A DNA stretch of 64,000 nucleotides from Tranzscheliella williamsii (taxonomy: Eukaryota > Basidiomycota > Ustilaginomycetes > Ustilaginales > Ustilaginaceae): assembly GCA_023212725.1 (NCBI GenBank), contig JALBYF010000068.1, forward strand, positions 31,638 to 95,637, given 5' to 3'. The position numbers and the translations under genes were made by a program. Shown piece after piece: positions 30,812 through 41,898 of this stretch (positions are counted from its first letter, which is position 1; each line of letters opens with the position of its first letter). The notes below the pieces were generated by a model. It was not told the origin of the DNA. It saw nothing but the letters and a program-made list of their open reading frames with translations, and ran no database searches.

Positions 30812-33800
30812 TCATCGAGAAGAGGCAAACGAAGAGGACCACGCCGTAAAGGCAGCAGCGTTGTCGTCTTTAAAGTGGAGATACTCTGTATCGGTCCGGG
30901 TGGTCCAGGCCTTCTGATCGCGCAGGATCATGGCCTGCTGCGCGCCGAAATTGCGGCCGTTTCGCTCAAACGCCGAAGCGGGCTGCTGTTCGAGCTCGTC
31001 GGTGAGCGTGTCCAAGTCGCCCATCATGGCCATCAGCGAAGCGACCGTGCGGTGATTCGCCGCCTCGCGTTGCTTGCGCTGATTCGAGCGGTACGAAATC
31101 GTCGATCTGCGTTTGGACGGGCCCGGCCCATTGAGCGCCTGCACCACCGTGTCCAGGATTCGCCGTGTCTCGCTGATCACCTTGAGCGCTTGGCTGTAGC
31201 TCTTGCGCGAGATTAGCAGTAGCGATCGCGTAATCATGTCTGACACTAGGATCTCCAGCCGCCGTCGCGTCACCGTCGGTTCCGCCACAACCGCCGCCAA
31301 GCCCGCAGGCCCATTGCTGAGCGGATCCGCCGAGTGCGTATCCACCTCCAGCGTCAGCACCGCAGGCATGGCCAGCCGCGACGTTGTCGTTCCCAAAGCC
31401 GGGTCCTTGAAGCTGACGTCCGCCTCAAAGACACCCACTTCTTCCACCATCTGTTCCAAATAGCCCTCCGCCCCATCCGAGTCCGCCAGACTCAGGTCTC
31501 GAATGCCCATCCTCTCCATGAAATCGTCGGTTGCACTGCCCTGTTCGATCGGTCCGTGGTCCATCTTCTTGGTCTCGCGTCGACTCTCGCCCAATTGCGA
31601 TAGCAGGCTTGTCAGATCCAGCTCCAACTCTACCAGCAAATCTTTGGTCTCTCCGAACTTCATCTCTCCCACCTCCACGTCGACGTCTTTGCCAGAGGCA
31701 GAAACGATGGCGTTGGGAAGCCCGGCGATTTTGCGCACTCGGAAGTGATTATCGTGCGGCACGGCAATGTGGATCTTGACATCGTTGAGCGCGACCGACA
31801 TCATCGAACCAATGCATCCCGCCAGGCACTCTCGCAGCTGGTACCACTCCTTGACAAACGTATACGAGCCTCGTGTGTGGTTCGAGATCAGCCAGAGCGA
31901 GGATGGGTCGTGCGTCTTGCCGTAGCCGAAGCAGTGAATGGCCACATTAGCCGCTTCGGCTCGAGCCATGACCAGGTCCATCTGGTTCCGCTTGGGTCCA
32001 TCCGAAGAGTCGTTGATCAGCAGCATACCAGTGACGCTGTTCTTCGCTTTGCGTCCTAGCACCACATCCAAGCCGACGTTGACCGCTGTCACCGAGTCGA
32101 TTCGATCGCTTGAACCTCCCAGCTGCGCCAAATCCACGCGGAACGGATTTAGATGGTCTCCATCCCACGGCCGTCCAATGTTTTGGATAAAGTCGTCCAA
32201 CACACGCCGGCTGGCGTCCCGTTGTGGATTCAGCAGACCTGTTCTCTTGACAACCCCCTCAAAGCCAACCGTGAATGCCACCAGCGAGATTCGATCTCTC
32301 GGTCCAAGATGGTTGATGATGAAGTCGAGTGAAGAACGGATGAGTCTCAATTTGAGCGCACCGCACGAGTTGATGCTGCCTGAGATATGCTCGGGCAGGA
32401 CAGCAGGTACCGAGATCATGATAACCAGGTCCAACGGTGTGTGAGGTAACAGGCTGGGTGGAGCCAGGCGCGGATTCAACCCTCCCGAGGAGGACCACTG
32501 CTGGTAAGTGGGCATCACATCACTGGATACCGACAATCGGTTGCTGCCGTTGTGGCTTGGCTGGCTCGAAACATTAGATAGTCTGCGCGTGGTGCGCGAC
32601 TGTTGCGGTGAGAGATGTGAGCCCGACTTGCCGCTGATAACCGAAGCAGCACCGCTGCTGACCCGTGTGATATGTTGGGCATACAGGTTGTTCTTGTTCG
32701 GTACCTCTTGAGGCTCTACCGGCCGCGCCGTGGCATCACTGGATGGCGCGAACTCTTTAGTGGCTGGCTCTGCGTCCGGCCGGGCCTCGTAGCTTTCGCC
32801 TTTGAGCGCTTCCGAGGCAGAATTGGTCGAAAGGCCAACGAGTTGCTCCAGACGGGCGCGCCACACCGACATGGTCCCCGTCTCGCGGAAGCAGAGCACG
32901 AATTGATCCAAATTCTCGTCGTCCATCGTGATGCTGATGCTGTGTTCACCGGAAACGGATGAATCAATGACACGGCGAATGTGTCGCAGGTAGATCCGGC
33001 CCTTTAGCTTGAGCGCCGGTTTGGGCGCTGGAGAAGCTTCTGCGGCAACGCCTGTGGCCGGTGCGTTGGGGATAAAACGTCCGAGGCCTCTCCTCTTCTC
33101 TTCGGTAACGCAGAGCAAGGCTTCTTGGAAGAGATAGACGTGAAACTCTCGCACCACGGAGTCCTGCCGAATGTTGAGGAGGTCGTGAAGCACCAAGGGT
33201 CCAAAGTGCTCGATGGAGTGACCCTTCCAGTCGGTGACACGCTGCTGCAGATCTTCCAGAACCATTTTAGTGGGATCAATGGGCGGCAGCCCGGCTGGCG
33301 TGGCTCCGAACGAGAAGCCTGGCTGATCTAGCGAGACTGAGCGTGGCTGGACGCCATGCTTGTCCCGCCGTTCCGCTACATGGGCATCGGGATCCGAAGA
33401 TGGACTGTGCGTGGGATCGGGCCCTTCATTGGCTCGCTCGTCACCATATGCGCTGCGCCTATAGTCGTCCGAGTAGGAGTCTTCGTCCAGACGGCCATCT
33501 CGACTGTACTGGTCCTCGGCATACTCGTCAGAAATGGTATCCAGAGCCTTGTCGCGCAAGTCGATGGGTGACCTTCGACTCGCTACTTCGAGACTCAGAA
33601 CGGACACTACATTGATCTTGGAGGTATTTTTACGGTCCGACTTGCAGTAGATAGTTGAGAACTCAGGTTTAGCCCGCACAGTGGGGAGCGTTTGTCCACT
33701 TGATGAGGAGGATGTCACCGAGGCTGCCGAGCTGACGTTGCGCGCTTTGCTGCTGGCAATCGCATCGATCGGGTCGTCCTCGTGCGCCTCAGGTAAGCTA

Positions 33801-34684
33801 ACGTCACCAGACGTACTGGCGTCGGTGGTCCTATGCTCAGTGGCGGAATTGGTAACATTGATACCGGCTAACTTATGAGACTTGCTTGTGTTGGCCTCCT
33901 TGCCCAGGATGATGGGCTTGCGGCAAACCCCACACATGCCCGGAGGGCCTGAGCTAGCACGTGAGGCGGTGCCCGCCCCTCTGAGACGGCCACCGGGGTT
34001 TTGGGCGGCGAGGATGTCTTCGGGTGGGCCATAGATGGCAGTGAAGCATGCGTTATGTAGGGCGTGTCCGCAAGAAGGGACCACGTGAGGCTTCTCTCCA
34101 GCAAGTCGATGCGAAAGAGGTTCTAGACAAACGGGACAATCGACCTCGGCCATCTCGGTGAAAGTGGTGGCGGTGGTGATGGCGGCGGTAGTGATGGTGC
34201 TGGCGCTGGCAGGCAAGGCATATTGCCTAGCAAGCGAAGAATGAGCATGAGAGCGAGTATCACTTATGTCTGCCAGGCTCCGAGCGCGATCAGTTACGTG
34301 GTCGTGACGGAGGTAATCGTCGGGGGATGGTGGCGCCGCCATCCCCGTGGGCATACGACGGTCTTGGCGGGATACCACCTGGATCTCGGGAACACCGGCA
34401 CCCATCATTCGCTCCAACTTTGATTGCCTAGCTGCATTCCTAGCAGGCACACCAGAGGCGCTTCTCTGTGTCTGCGTAACAGATCCGGAGGGTTGTGGAG
34501 GCTGGACATGGCCCGCTGAAAGTGAACGCAGGGAGACGCTGTGATCTGGCATACCATTCTGACCCAAGTGGGCCGCTGGAAACTCGTCGTTGTGGTGCCG
34601 GAACATTCCGGACTCGGTGGGATGCGCTTCGCGGACAGACGTATTCCTCTTACCGCGGAGCGAGCCCACATCGAATATACCCAT
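30812..34684 (-). CDS. RING-PH-VWA scaffold, Far1/Ste5-like
   Basis: 1290-residue intronless frame with the domain order of fungal pheromone-response scaffolds Far1/Ste5. Residues 1-180 are low complexity. A RING domain spans about 183-260: CPVCLEPL, then PSCGHALHNACF and CGVCRKPI after a Gly-rich insert. A PH-like domain lies at about 495-625 (LLNIRQDSVVREFHVYLFQE, later DQFVLCFRETGTMSVWRARL). A von Willebrand A-like domain runs about 752-940 (PLDLVIMISVPAVLPE, DRISLVAFTVGFEGV, GMLLINDSSDGPKRNQMDL). The VWA metal site looks degenerate: DxSxS is replaced by MISVP. C-terminal to it is a beta/helical region of unknown role. Family knowledge suggests it links G-beta-gamma to the MAP-kinase cascade or Cdc24; that function here is inferred from architecture only. 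Confidence 0.75.
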   Translation of the reverse strand: MGIFDVGSLRGKRNTSVREAHPTESGMFRHHNDEFPAAHLGQNGMPDHSVSLRSLSAGHVQPPQPSGSVTQTQRSASGVPARNAARQSKLERMMGAGVPEIQVVSRQDRRMPTGMAAPPSPDDYLRHDHVTDRARSLADISDTRSHAHSSLARQYALPASASTITTAAITTATTFTEMAEVDCPVCLEPLSHRLAGEKPHVVPSCGHALHNACFTAIYGPPEDILAAQNPGGRLRGAGTASRASSGPPGMCGVCRKPIILGKEANTSKSHKLAGINVTNSATEHRTTDASTSGDVSLPEAHEDDPIDAIASSKARNVSSAASVTSSSSSGQTLPTVRAKPEFSTIYCKSDRKNTSKINVVSVLSLEVASRRSPIDLRDKALDTISDEYAEDQYSRDGRLDEDSYSDDYRRSAYGDERANEGPDPTHSPSSDPDAHVAERRDKHGVQPRSVSLDQPGFSFGATPAGLPPIDPTKMVLEDLQQRVTDWKGHSIEHFGPLVLHDLLNIRQDSVVREFHVYLFQEALLCVTEEKRRGLGRFIPNAPATGVAAEASPAPKPALKLKGRIYLRHIRRVIDSSVSGEHSISITMDDENLDQFVLCFRETGTMSVWRARLEQLVGLSTNSASEALKGESYEARPDAEPATKEFAPSSDATARPVEPQEVPNKNNLYAQHITRVSSGAASVISGKSGSHLSPQQSRTTRRLSNVSSQPSHNGSNRLSVSSDVMPTYQQWSSSGGLNPRLAPPSLLPHTPLDLVIMISVPAVLPEHISGSINSCGALKLRLIRSSLDFIINHLGPRDRISLVAFTVGFEGVVKRTGLLNPQRDASRRVLDDFIQNIGRPWDGDHLNPFRVDLAQLGGSSDRIDSVTAVNVGLDVVLGRKAKNSVTGMLLINDSSDGPKRNQMDLVMARAEAANVAIHCFGYGKTHDPSSLWLISNHTRGSYTFVKEWYQLRECLAGCIGSMMSVALNDVKIHIAVPHDNHFRVRKIAGLPNAIVSASGKDVDVEVGEMKFGETKDLLVELELDLTSLLSQLGESRRETKKMDHGPIEQGSATDDFMERMGIRDLSLADSDGAEGYLEQMVEEVGVFEADVSFKDPALGTTTSRLAMPAVLTLEVDTHSADPLSNGPAGLAAVVAEPTVTRRRLEILVSDMITRSLLLISRKSYSQALKVISETRRILDTVVQALNGPGPSKRRSTISYRSNQRKQREAANHRTVASLMAMMGDLDTLTDELEQQPASAFERNGRNFGAQQAMILRDQKAWTTRTDTEYLHFKDDNAAAFTAWSSSFASSR

Positions 34685-35339
34685 GTTGAGCAGCCGATCT
34701 TGCGCGGAGAGGACAGGAAGGCGAAAGTGGGGGCAAAATTAGGTGGCGCCAAGGACGAGTACAGTAACTTAGGAGGCTGCGGCTTTGGAACTGCACTCTG
34801 TTTGCTTTAAAGCGATGGCGATTGCATCGAGAAGGAGAGAGCGAGGAGTAGCAAGAAGAAGCTGCGATCAGCACACTGCGAGGTAACCGGAAGAGGAATG
34901 GCTGTAGTCTTCAAGTAAGCATCTCAAGCGGTCCGTGCCGTCAACCCCCTGCAGGACAATGTGACAGACGGTGCGGAAGGGGAGACCAGAGCTGACTTAC
35001 GATAAATGGACAAAGTTGCGGCAGGCTGTCAGGCAGAGCCAGTTTGCGAAAGGCGGCGCACTCGAAGGCTGTTCGGCGAGCGTGCTCTTACAGCGCCGCT
35101 TTGAGGTCAGTTCTGACGATGGCACGATGGTGAAAAAGCAAGAATGCTGTTATGTGTCGCGCTGTAAGCAGAAGAAGCGGGCAGAAGATGGCGAACTTGA
35201 ATCCGTTGGGAGCGGTGGCGCCGCAGACGTCGACGAAGGGAGCGCAGGCAAGTGTAGAAGAGAAGGATCGTGGTCAAGGAGCAAGGTAACGCAAAAGGCG
35301 AGATGGGACTTCGAGGCAAGTGGCAACGGCCATGGCGAT

Positions 35340-35455
35340 GGACAATGGCAATAACAATATCAATAGCAATAGTAATAGCAGTAGCAATGGCAATAGCAAT
35401 GGCAATGACATTAATAGCAATGGCAATGGCAACGGCAATGTGAATGTCCAACACG
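35340..35455. repeat. Degenerate caatgg/caatag microsatellite
   Basis: About 18 copies of a six-base unit alternating between caatgg, caatag and caatga on the plus strand. It translates as Asn/Ser/Gly repeats in one frame, but the flanking frame is short, so it is treated as non-coding. Confidence 0.85.
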
Positions 35456-35859
35456 CCGCACGCATGCATCGGACTGTGCGGTGGCAGCGCATGGATGGTA
35501 GCGAAGCAGTCCAGTGTACCGTCGGAAGAGGCAGGCGAGTCCAGAGCGAGCAGCGGACACGCACTTCCAACTCACCCGAAGCATGGCTTTGGGCCGACTA
35601 AACTAGGCTGAGTTGCGCAGACATGCACTGAGCTAGGCCGTGCAGTACCAAAAACCGAGAGATCCGAAGCTTTGGTTGCAGTCCTGTCAGACGCTTGCAA
35701 GGCCGTCTTCAACAAGGTTTGGGCGCGGCAAGAGAGCGCAAAGAGAGCGGCAACCAACCGACAGCCGACGAGCAAGCGAACAACGCACTGTGATTCTTAG
35801 GAGGCTGATCTTTAGCTCAAAGAGGGGCAGCCAAGTGGCATCGGTCGGCTGCAAACATG

Positions 35860-35893
35860 CAGCAACTTGCAGCAACTTGCAGCGACTTGCAGC
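35860..35893. repeat. Decamer tandem repeat
   Basis: Three to four copies of agcaacttgc/agcgacttgc in tandem within the gene-poor region. Confidence 0.75.
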
Positions 35894-38071
35894 GTATCGT
35901 AGGAGTCCATGCACACGCAATCATGAATCCGAGCGAGAAGAAAACCAAAAGAACAAACGTGGGTAATCCAATCCGATCAATGAACTACATTGGCCATGAT
36001 TGTGATTTCGAGGAGACGATTGGCAACCAATGATCGTAGATGCGTGGAGCGGAGCCCGCGTGGATGCAGGTCACGGCAGGTCTGTCGACCTGACTCTACC
36101 TCTTATGGCAAGTATGGTAAGTGCCAAGGCGGGAAGGGAGCCCTTGTAACGGCTTATCCGCTGTGCAGGTCGGCTTTCTGCAGGTGTTGCCGACCTCCAT
36201 ACGGCAAAGGAGGACCGTCTTGATCGGTTGTCGGCTGTTCTCTGGCTACCTGTCCATCGAATGAAGGCAGCCAAGGTTGTTCAGCATCAGCTCAGTTGCC
36301 ATTCCCTAGCCCATCCACCAAGAGTGCCAGAGAGCAGAGCCGATAACTGATACTATTTCGGCTTGGTCAAAGCCTCGGTCCAACGAAGCGAGCCGCGGCT
36401 TCAATGCAATTTCCTGCGTCCGTGTCTGCCACACCCTGCTCCTTCTTTCGCTTCCCAGTCTCCACAAGTAGCTTGCGTGGTGGTGGAACGGCGGGCTCAT
36501 GCATGTTAGGCGCTCCATTGCGTCCGAGCTGCGAGCGGAACCAGCCGCCCGCCCACTTGGATAGGCGCATCGCACCCACCTCGTAGAGTTGAATACTTAC
36601 AGTATTCCGCAGAGTATGACTCTGCAAGGGGTCGCTATTTCTCGGATGCGTTCGAATTCGCGCTTCGTGGCGCGTCGCCACCGACTTACGCGATGACAAC
36701 CATCCGTGATGATTTTCTGATTCCTGCAACGTCGGCTTCCGAGCCGTCTGCACCAGGTTTCCTGCCAAGAGTGGGCTTCTTAGAACCCGGCCTAACAGAC
36801 GCGAACAAAGGCCCTCACCTTCCTCTTCTGTTTCCCGCCCGAAAAGTCATCGTGAATGATGTTGCCAGAAGCCGAAGTGATCACGCGCCGAGTAAAGGTG
36901 ATTCATCTTGGGCTTCATGGCATCGTGGCCCTCCTCCTGCTTCTTCCTCGTGGTTTCACACAGTGTTACGCTATCTGCGCTCAGATAGTGGCACTTGCAC
37001 TGTCGTACCTTTCCCAGTGCCCGGCTGAAGAGCTCGAACCGCAACTTGTTCAACCAGGCGCACATAGGCGACGATGCGCTGTTTTACCGCTTGATTAGGC
37101 AGCGATCGCGTCAAGCGCACGCAAGACTCGCAGCGAAGGGAGCGAGTCGCGTACAGGCTTGACCGCCTGACTGATCGACACACTGACGCGTTCTCGAGCT
37201 CCTGTTACCGTCGCACGACCACTGCGGAATCGGTTGTCTGACAACTACGTAAATCAGCCAGTAGCCGCGTTACTGTAGAACAACACACGCTCGCGTCCAA
37301 CCAGTTAGATTAATGAATGGTTTGTCACGTTCGCCGCCATTTACGCGACGTTTCTTCCGACGCGTGATCCACTCGGATTTTGTTCTTAGGTCAGATCGGC
37401 TGACTTGATTAGTGAGTTCGTGCGTTCGCGATGAACACGTATGGCAGAGCAGAGGCGCGTCGAGAAGACCGCCTCGAATTCGAGCCCTATGGAAATGGTC
37501 CAGTTCCTACTTGCGACTTTGTATCTACTACTGACTAGCTGAATTCTAAGCTTGTAGCAACCATTTTGGTAGTCTCCCAGTCGCGTCGGACACGATGCGT
37601 AGTTTCTACTTGTAACCATATGTAAGTGCGCTGGTGTAAAAGGGAAGCCGATGCACAACGCGGTTTCGTCGCGGTTTGTGGTGTAAATGAGGCTCAGTCG
37701 CGCGTCGTTTTTCTTGAGGCAGGCCAAAGCAACACCTAAGCTCAGCTGGTCGAGCGGCTCGACCCCTGCGCTCTTTTAGCAGCGAAAACAGAGTCAGTCG
37801 CCTTTCGCATATAATACTTGCGAGACTCGCACCGTGTTTCCACTCTTTCCCCATCACATATTCCTTCCCTTACAGCCTCCTGACCGTACAGCTATCCGAC
37901 ATCTTGGCTTCACCGTCGCATCTGTAGACACACGGCCTCACTGCGGGGCATTAAGCTGTGGTCAACGGCTATCGCCTTCATTGTCGACATTCCGCCACAT
38001 CTCCCTCTGTCGTCGCGCTCCTCCCACTTCAGCTTATCCCACATCGACGCACAAACCGTTGTCTTCTCAAG

Positions 38072-40877
38072 ATGATCTACGTATACAAGCGAGGTGAGTG
38101 CTGGCATCAGTCTAGTGTCGCGAGACGTTGATCCTCTTTGCTGACGCGTTGCCACCCCCTCATCCTTACATGCCTGCCTCTACCGACGCGTCTTGCCAGA
38201 TGGTCGCAAGGAGATGGTCAAATTCGACAAAGTCACAGCAAGAATCTCCAAGCTGTGCTATGGTCTCGACCAGAACTATGTCGACCCCATCGAGATCACT
38301 CGAAAGGTCATCGACGGTATCTACGAGGGTGTCACCACAGTAGAGCTCGACAATCTCGCGGCGGAAACCGCTGCCTACAAGACCACCACCCATCCTGACT
38401 ATGCTGTCCTGGCCGCTCGAATTGCCATTAGCAATCTTCACAAGGAAACCAAAAAGAACTTCAGCCAGGTCGTACAGGATCTCTACAGCTACATCAACCC
38501 CAAGAATGGCAAGCACAGCCCAATGATTTCGGATACTACGTACAAGGTCGTTATGGAGCACAAGGAACAGCTGGACTCGGCGATCATCTTTGAGCGAGAC
38601 TTCCACTACAACTTTTTCGGTTTCAAGACGCTTGAACGCTCCTACCTGCTTCGCATCAATGGCAAGGTGGCTGAGCGACCTCAACACTTGCTTATGCGTG
38701 TCGCCGTGGGCATTCACGGCGAGGATATTGCCAGCGCCATCGAGACCTACAACTTAATGTCCCAGAAGTACTTTACACACGCTTCCCCTACCCTCTTTAA
38801 CGCCGGCACTCCCCATCCTCAGCTTTCCTCGTGCTTCTTGGTCACCATGAAAGATGACTCGATCGACGGTATTTACGACACTCTTAAAACCTGTGCCATG
38901 ATCTCGAAGACGGCAGGCGGCATTGGTCTTAACATCCACTGCATTCGAGGAACAGGATCCTATATCGCCGGCACCAATGGTGTCAGCAATGGCATCGTGC
39001 CTATGCTTCGAGTATTCAACAACACAGCTCGATACGTCGACCAAGGAGGCAACAAACGCCCTGGCGCCTTTGCTATTTACATTGAACCCTGGCACTCGGA
39101 TATTTTCGAATTCCTAGATCTGCGAAAGAATCACGGAAAGGAAGAAGTTCGAGCCCGAGAACTCTTCTACGCCCTTTGGGTTCCCGACCTGTTTATGAAG
39201 CGGGTCGAGCAGAACGGAGATTGGTCGCTGATGTGCCCCAACGAATGCCCTGGTCTTGCTGACTGCTACGGCGACGAATTTGAACGTCTCTATGAACGCT
39301 ATGAAGCCGAGGGCCGCGTCAAGAAGACGGTCAAGGCGCAGAAGCTCTGGTATGCCATTCTAGAGTCTCAGACCGAGACCGGCAATCCTTTCATGCTCTA
39401 CAAGGATGCGGCTAACCGCAAAAGCAACCAGAAGAATCTCGGTACCATCAAGTGCTCTAATCTGTGTACCGAGATCATCGAGTACAGCGCACCCGACGAG
39501 GTCGCTGTTTGCAACCTTGCCTCGATTGCTTTGCCCACTTTCATTGACCCAGTTACCAAGATTTATGACTTCAAGAGACTTCACGAGGTTGCTAAGGCCA
39601 TCTGCAAGAATTTGAACCAGATCATCGATATCAATTACTATCCCGTTGAAGAGGCTCGACGGTCGAACATGCGCCACCGACCTATCGGCATCGGAGTGCA
39701 GGGTCTTGCTGATGCCTTTATGATTATGGGCTATCCCTTCGAGTCGGACGAAGCGCGACGACTCAATGTTCAGATCTTCGAGACCATCTATCACGCCGCT
39801 CTAGAGCGCTCTTGTGAACTTGCTCAGCAGCACGGCACCTATGAGACGTATGCCGGTTCGCCTGCATCGCAGGGTGAGCTGCAGTACGACATGTGGGGAG
39901 TCACCCCTTCCGACCTTTGGGATTGGGCGGAGCTCAAGGCCAAGATTGCCAAGCACGGCCTGCGAAACTCGCTGCTCCTGGCGCCAATGCCTACCGCCTC
40001 CACCAGTCAGATTCTCGGTTTCAACGAGTGCTTCGAGCCTTACACCTCCAACATCTATTCACGACGAGTGCTGGCTGGCGAATTCCAGGTTGTCAATCCT
40101 TGGCTGTTGCGCGAGTTGGTCGAACAAGGGCTCTGGAACGATACGATGAAGAATCGCATCATTGCCCACGGAGGTTCAATTCAGAATGTGCCCGGCATTC
40201 CTGACCGTATCAAGAAGCTCTACAAGACGGTCTGGGAGATCAGCCAGAAGGCCATCATCGACATGGCCGCGGACCGAGGGGCCTTTATTTGCCAATCGCA
40301 GTCCTTGAACATCCACCTTTCTGCGCCCACTTTTGGTCAGTTGACATCGATGCATTTCTACGGCTGGAAGAAGGGACTCAAGACGGGCACCTACTACCTT
40401 CGAACCAAGCCGGCTTCCAACGCTGTCCAGTTTACGCTGTCCGTCTCGGAGGTCAACGAAGCCAAGGCTGCCGGCAAACGATCGCCAGTCCCGGCGGCGA
40501 AGACGATTGCCGCTGAGATTGCTCCTCCGGTCACGGTGGCCGCTCAGCCGGCGACGGTCAAGGTGAGCAAAGGCGAAGTAGACATGGATGGCTTGACCAA
40601 CGGAGTGGGTCAGCTCGGCGTCGACGGCACAGTCACCAGAGACGGGCCAGGCATTCGCAAACCCGAAGAAATTAGCGCGATTCAAGAAGCCAAGGCTGTG
40701 GCGGAGGCAGAGAAGGAGAAGACTGCGGAACTTGCGCAGAGCGCCCAAAGCGACGGCAAGGAAGTCGACCCTGGGTTTGCCGCTGCTATGGAGCGACAGC
40801 GACTGCGACAGCTCGAGGCTGACACGCTTGTATGCAGCCTGGAGAACAAGGAAGCCTGCTTGATGTGCTCTGGTTGA
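38072..40877 (+). CDS. RNR1: Ribonucleoside-diphosphate reductase large subunit
   Basis: 899 residues from exons 38072-38093 and 38200-40877 (GTGAGT donor, CCAG acceptor; the joined start is [20 protein letters not shown]). Class Ia enzyme that reduces NDPs to dNDPs with the small subunit in the cytosol. Residues 1-92 are the ATP-cone activity site. The catalytic barrel holds [20 protein letters not shown] (first redox Cys), [20 protein letters not shown] (Asn/Cys/Glu radical site and second redox Cys), and [20 protein letters not shown]. The swinging C-terminal tail ends CLMC-SG, the CxxC that reloads the active site. A linker of about 120 residues rich in Ala/Val/Glu precedes the tail, longer than in yeast. 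The short 22-base first exon is typical of this window. Confidence 0.97.
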
Positions 40878-41898
40878 TCTGCTCCGAGGTGAACTGCTGC
40901 ACGGCACCGCCGTCTTGCTCGACGCCGGTTTTCCCTTGCATGCAAGCTTATGCTCTTGACAGGATCGCTAAGGAAGCCTCGCTGCCCGCAATCGATGCCA
41001 ATGAAACCGCACTCTAGATGCTTTCTCTGTTTGTTTTGTACTATTAGCTATTTACCCCCGTCTCCGTTCCCGCCTCTTGCTACTCGCTCGCTCAGCACCA
41101 CCATTTGGCTCTCTTGCCTGTAAATCCATGCTTAACTATCAGAAGCTACACTGCACATGCTGCGAGGTGGTGTCCCTTGTTTGAGCAACTGCCTGATCTG
41201 CCACTGCAGACTCGGCCGGTAGGATTGGCGTCGGTTTTTTTTGCCCATAGAGTTCGACCCTTCCCAGCCGCATAGCGAGTTGCAGCCGCATATCGTATAT
41301 GTAAGTTGCAGATCTGTGCAAGTGCAGTGCGTGGACTCAGGGGCTCAGAAGTTCATTTCGACTTGACGGCACAGCAACCCGATACAAGCGGGGGCTCTTG
41401 ACTACAAATCCGAACAGCACCCGTCTCTCTCATTTCTAATCGGTAGTGGAGGGCTGCACACCCAGAGCCAAGGTTTTGGTATTGTTAACCAGAAGCGGCC
41501 CTATTGATTTCCTATTATTGTGAGTCTTTCGTAGTCAAGACGAGCTTTACCCCTGCACCTACCTAGCTTATTGCATGTATTACAGGGGTGATTATGCGCA
41601 GGGGCGTAGATTACGAACTGAGCCTTTTTGGCGCGTCTGCTATTGCTCGACGCAACACGCAAGACCAACACTCATAACTCTCTCACTCTCATGACTGCTA
41701 ACTGCCAACATCATACTCTTCCAACCGTAGGTCAGCCCTACCTATGTCTTGTCTTCTCTCCCTCAACAACGCCGCTCACAAACTGGTCTGCACAGACACC
41801 TAGGCAGTCAAGCCAGTTCCTTTGTTCGGTTGTGCTACGGCCAACGTCGTTAGCTCCGTCGTTACGTGCTGCAGGGAGAGCCTGTCGCAGCTTACACT
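40878..41898. other. Intergenic region
   Basis: Between ribonucleotide reductase and the antiporter, both on the plus strand. It presumably holds a terminator and the antiporter promoter. No gene seen. Confidence 0.5.

Larger units (their letters stand above)
34685..38071. other. 3.4 kb gene-poor region with microsatellites
   Basis: Between the divergent scaffold gene and ribonucleotide reductase. No coding frame looks convincing on either strand and no tRNA fold was found. It contains a hexanucleotide-type repeat (about 35340-35455) and a decamer repeat (about 35860-35893). The last ~250 bases are CT-rich and likely the ribonucleotide reductase promoter and leader. Confidence 0.5.

Noticed and set aside
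35340..35455. Asn/Ser-repeat protein gene
   Set aside because: The frame is short on both sides of the microsatellite and has no other coding features.
36640..36680. tRNA-like gttcgaattcgc (possible B box)
   Set aside because: The flanking bases do not form a T stem, and no A box, anticodon arm or acceptor stem can be drawn.
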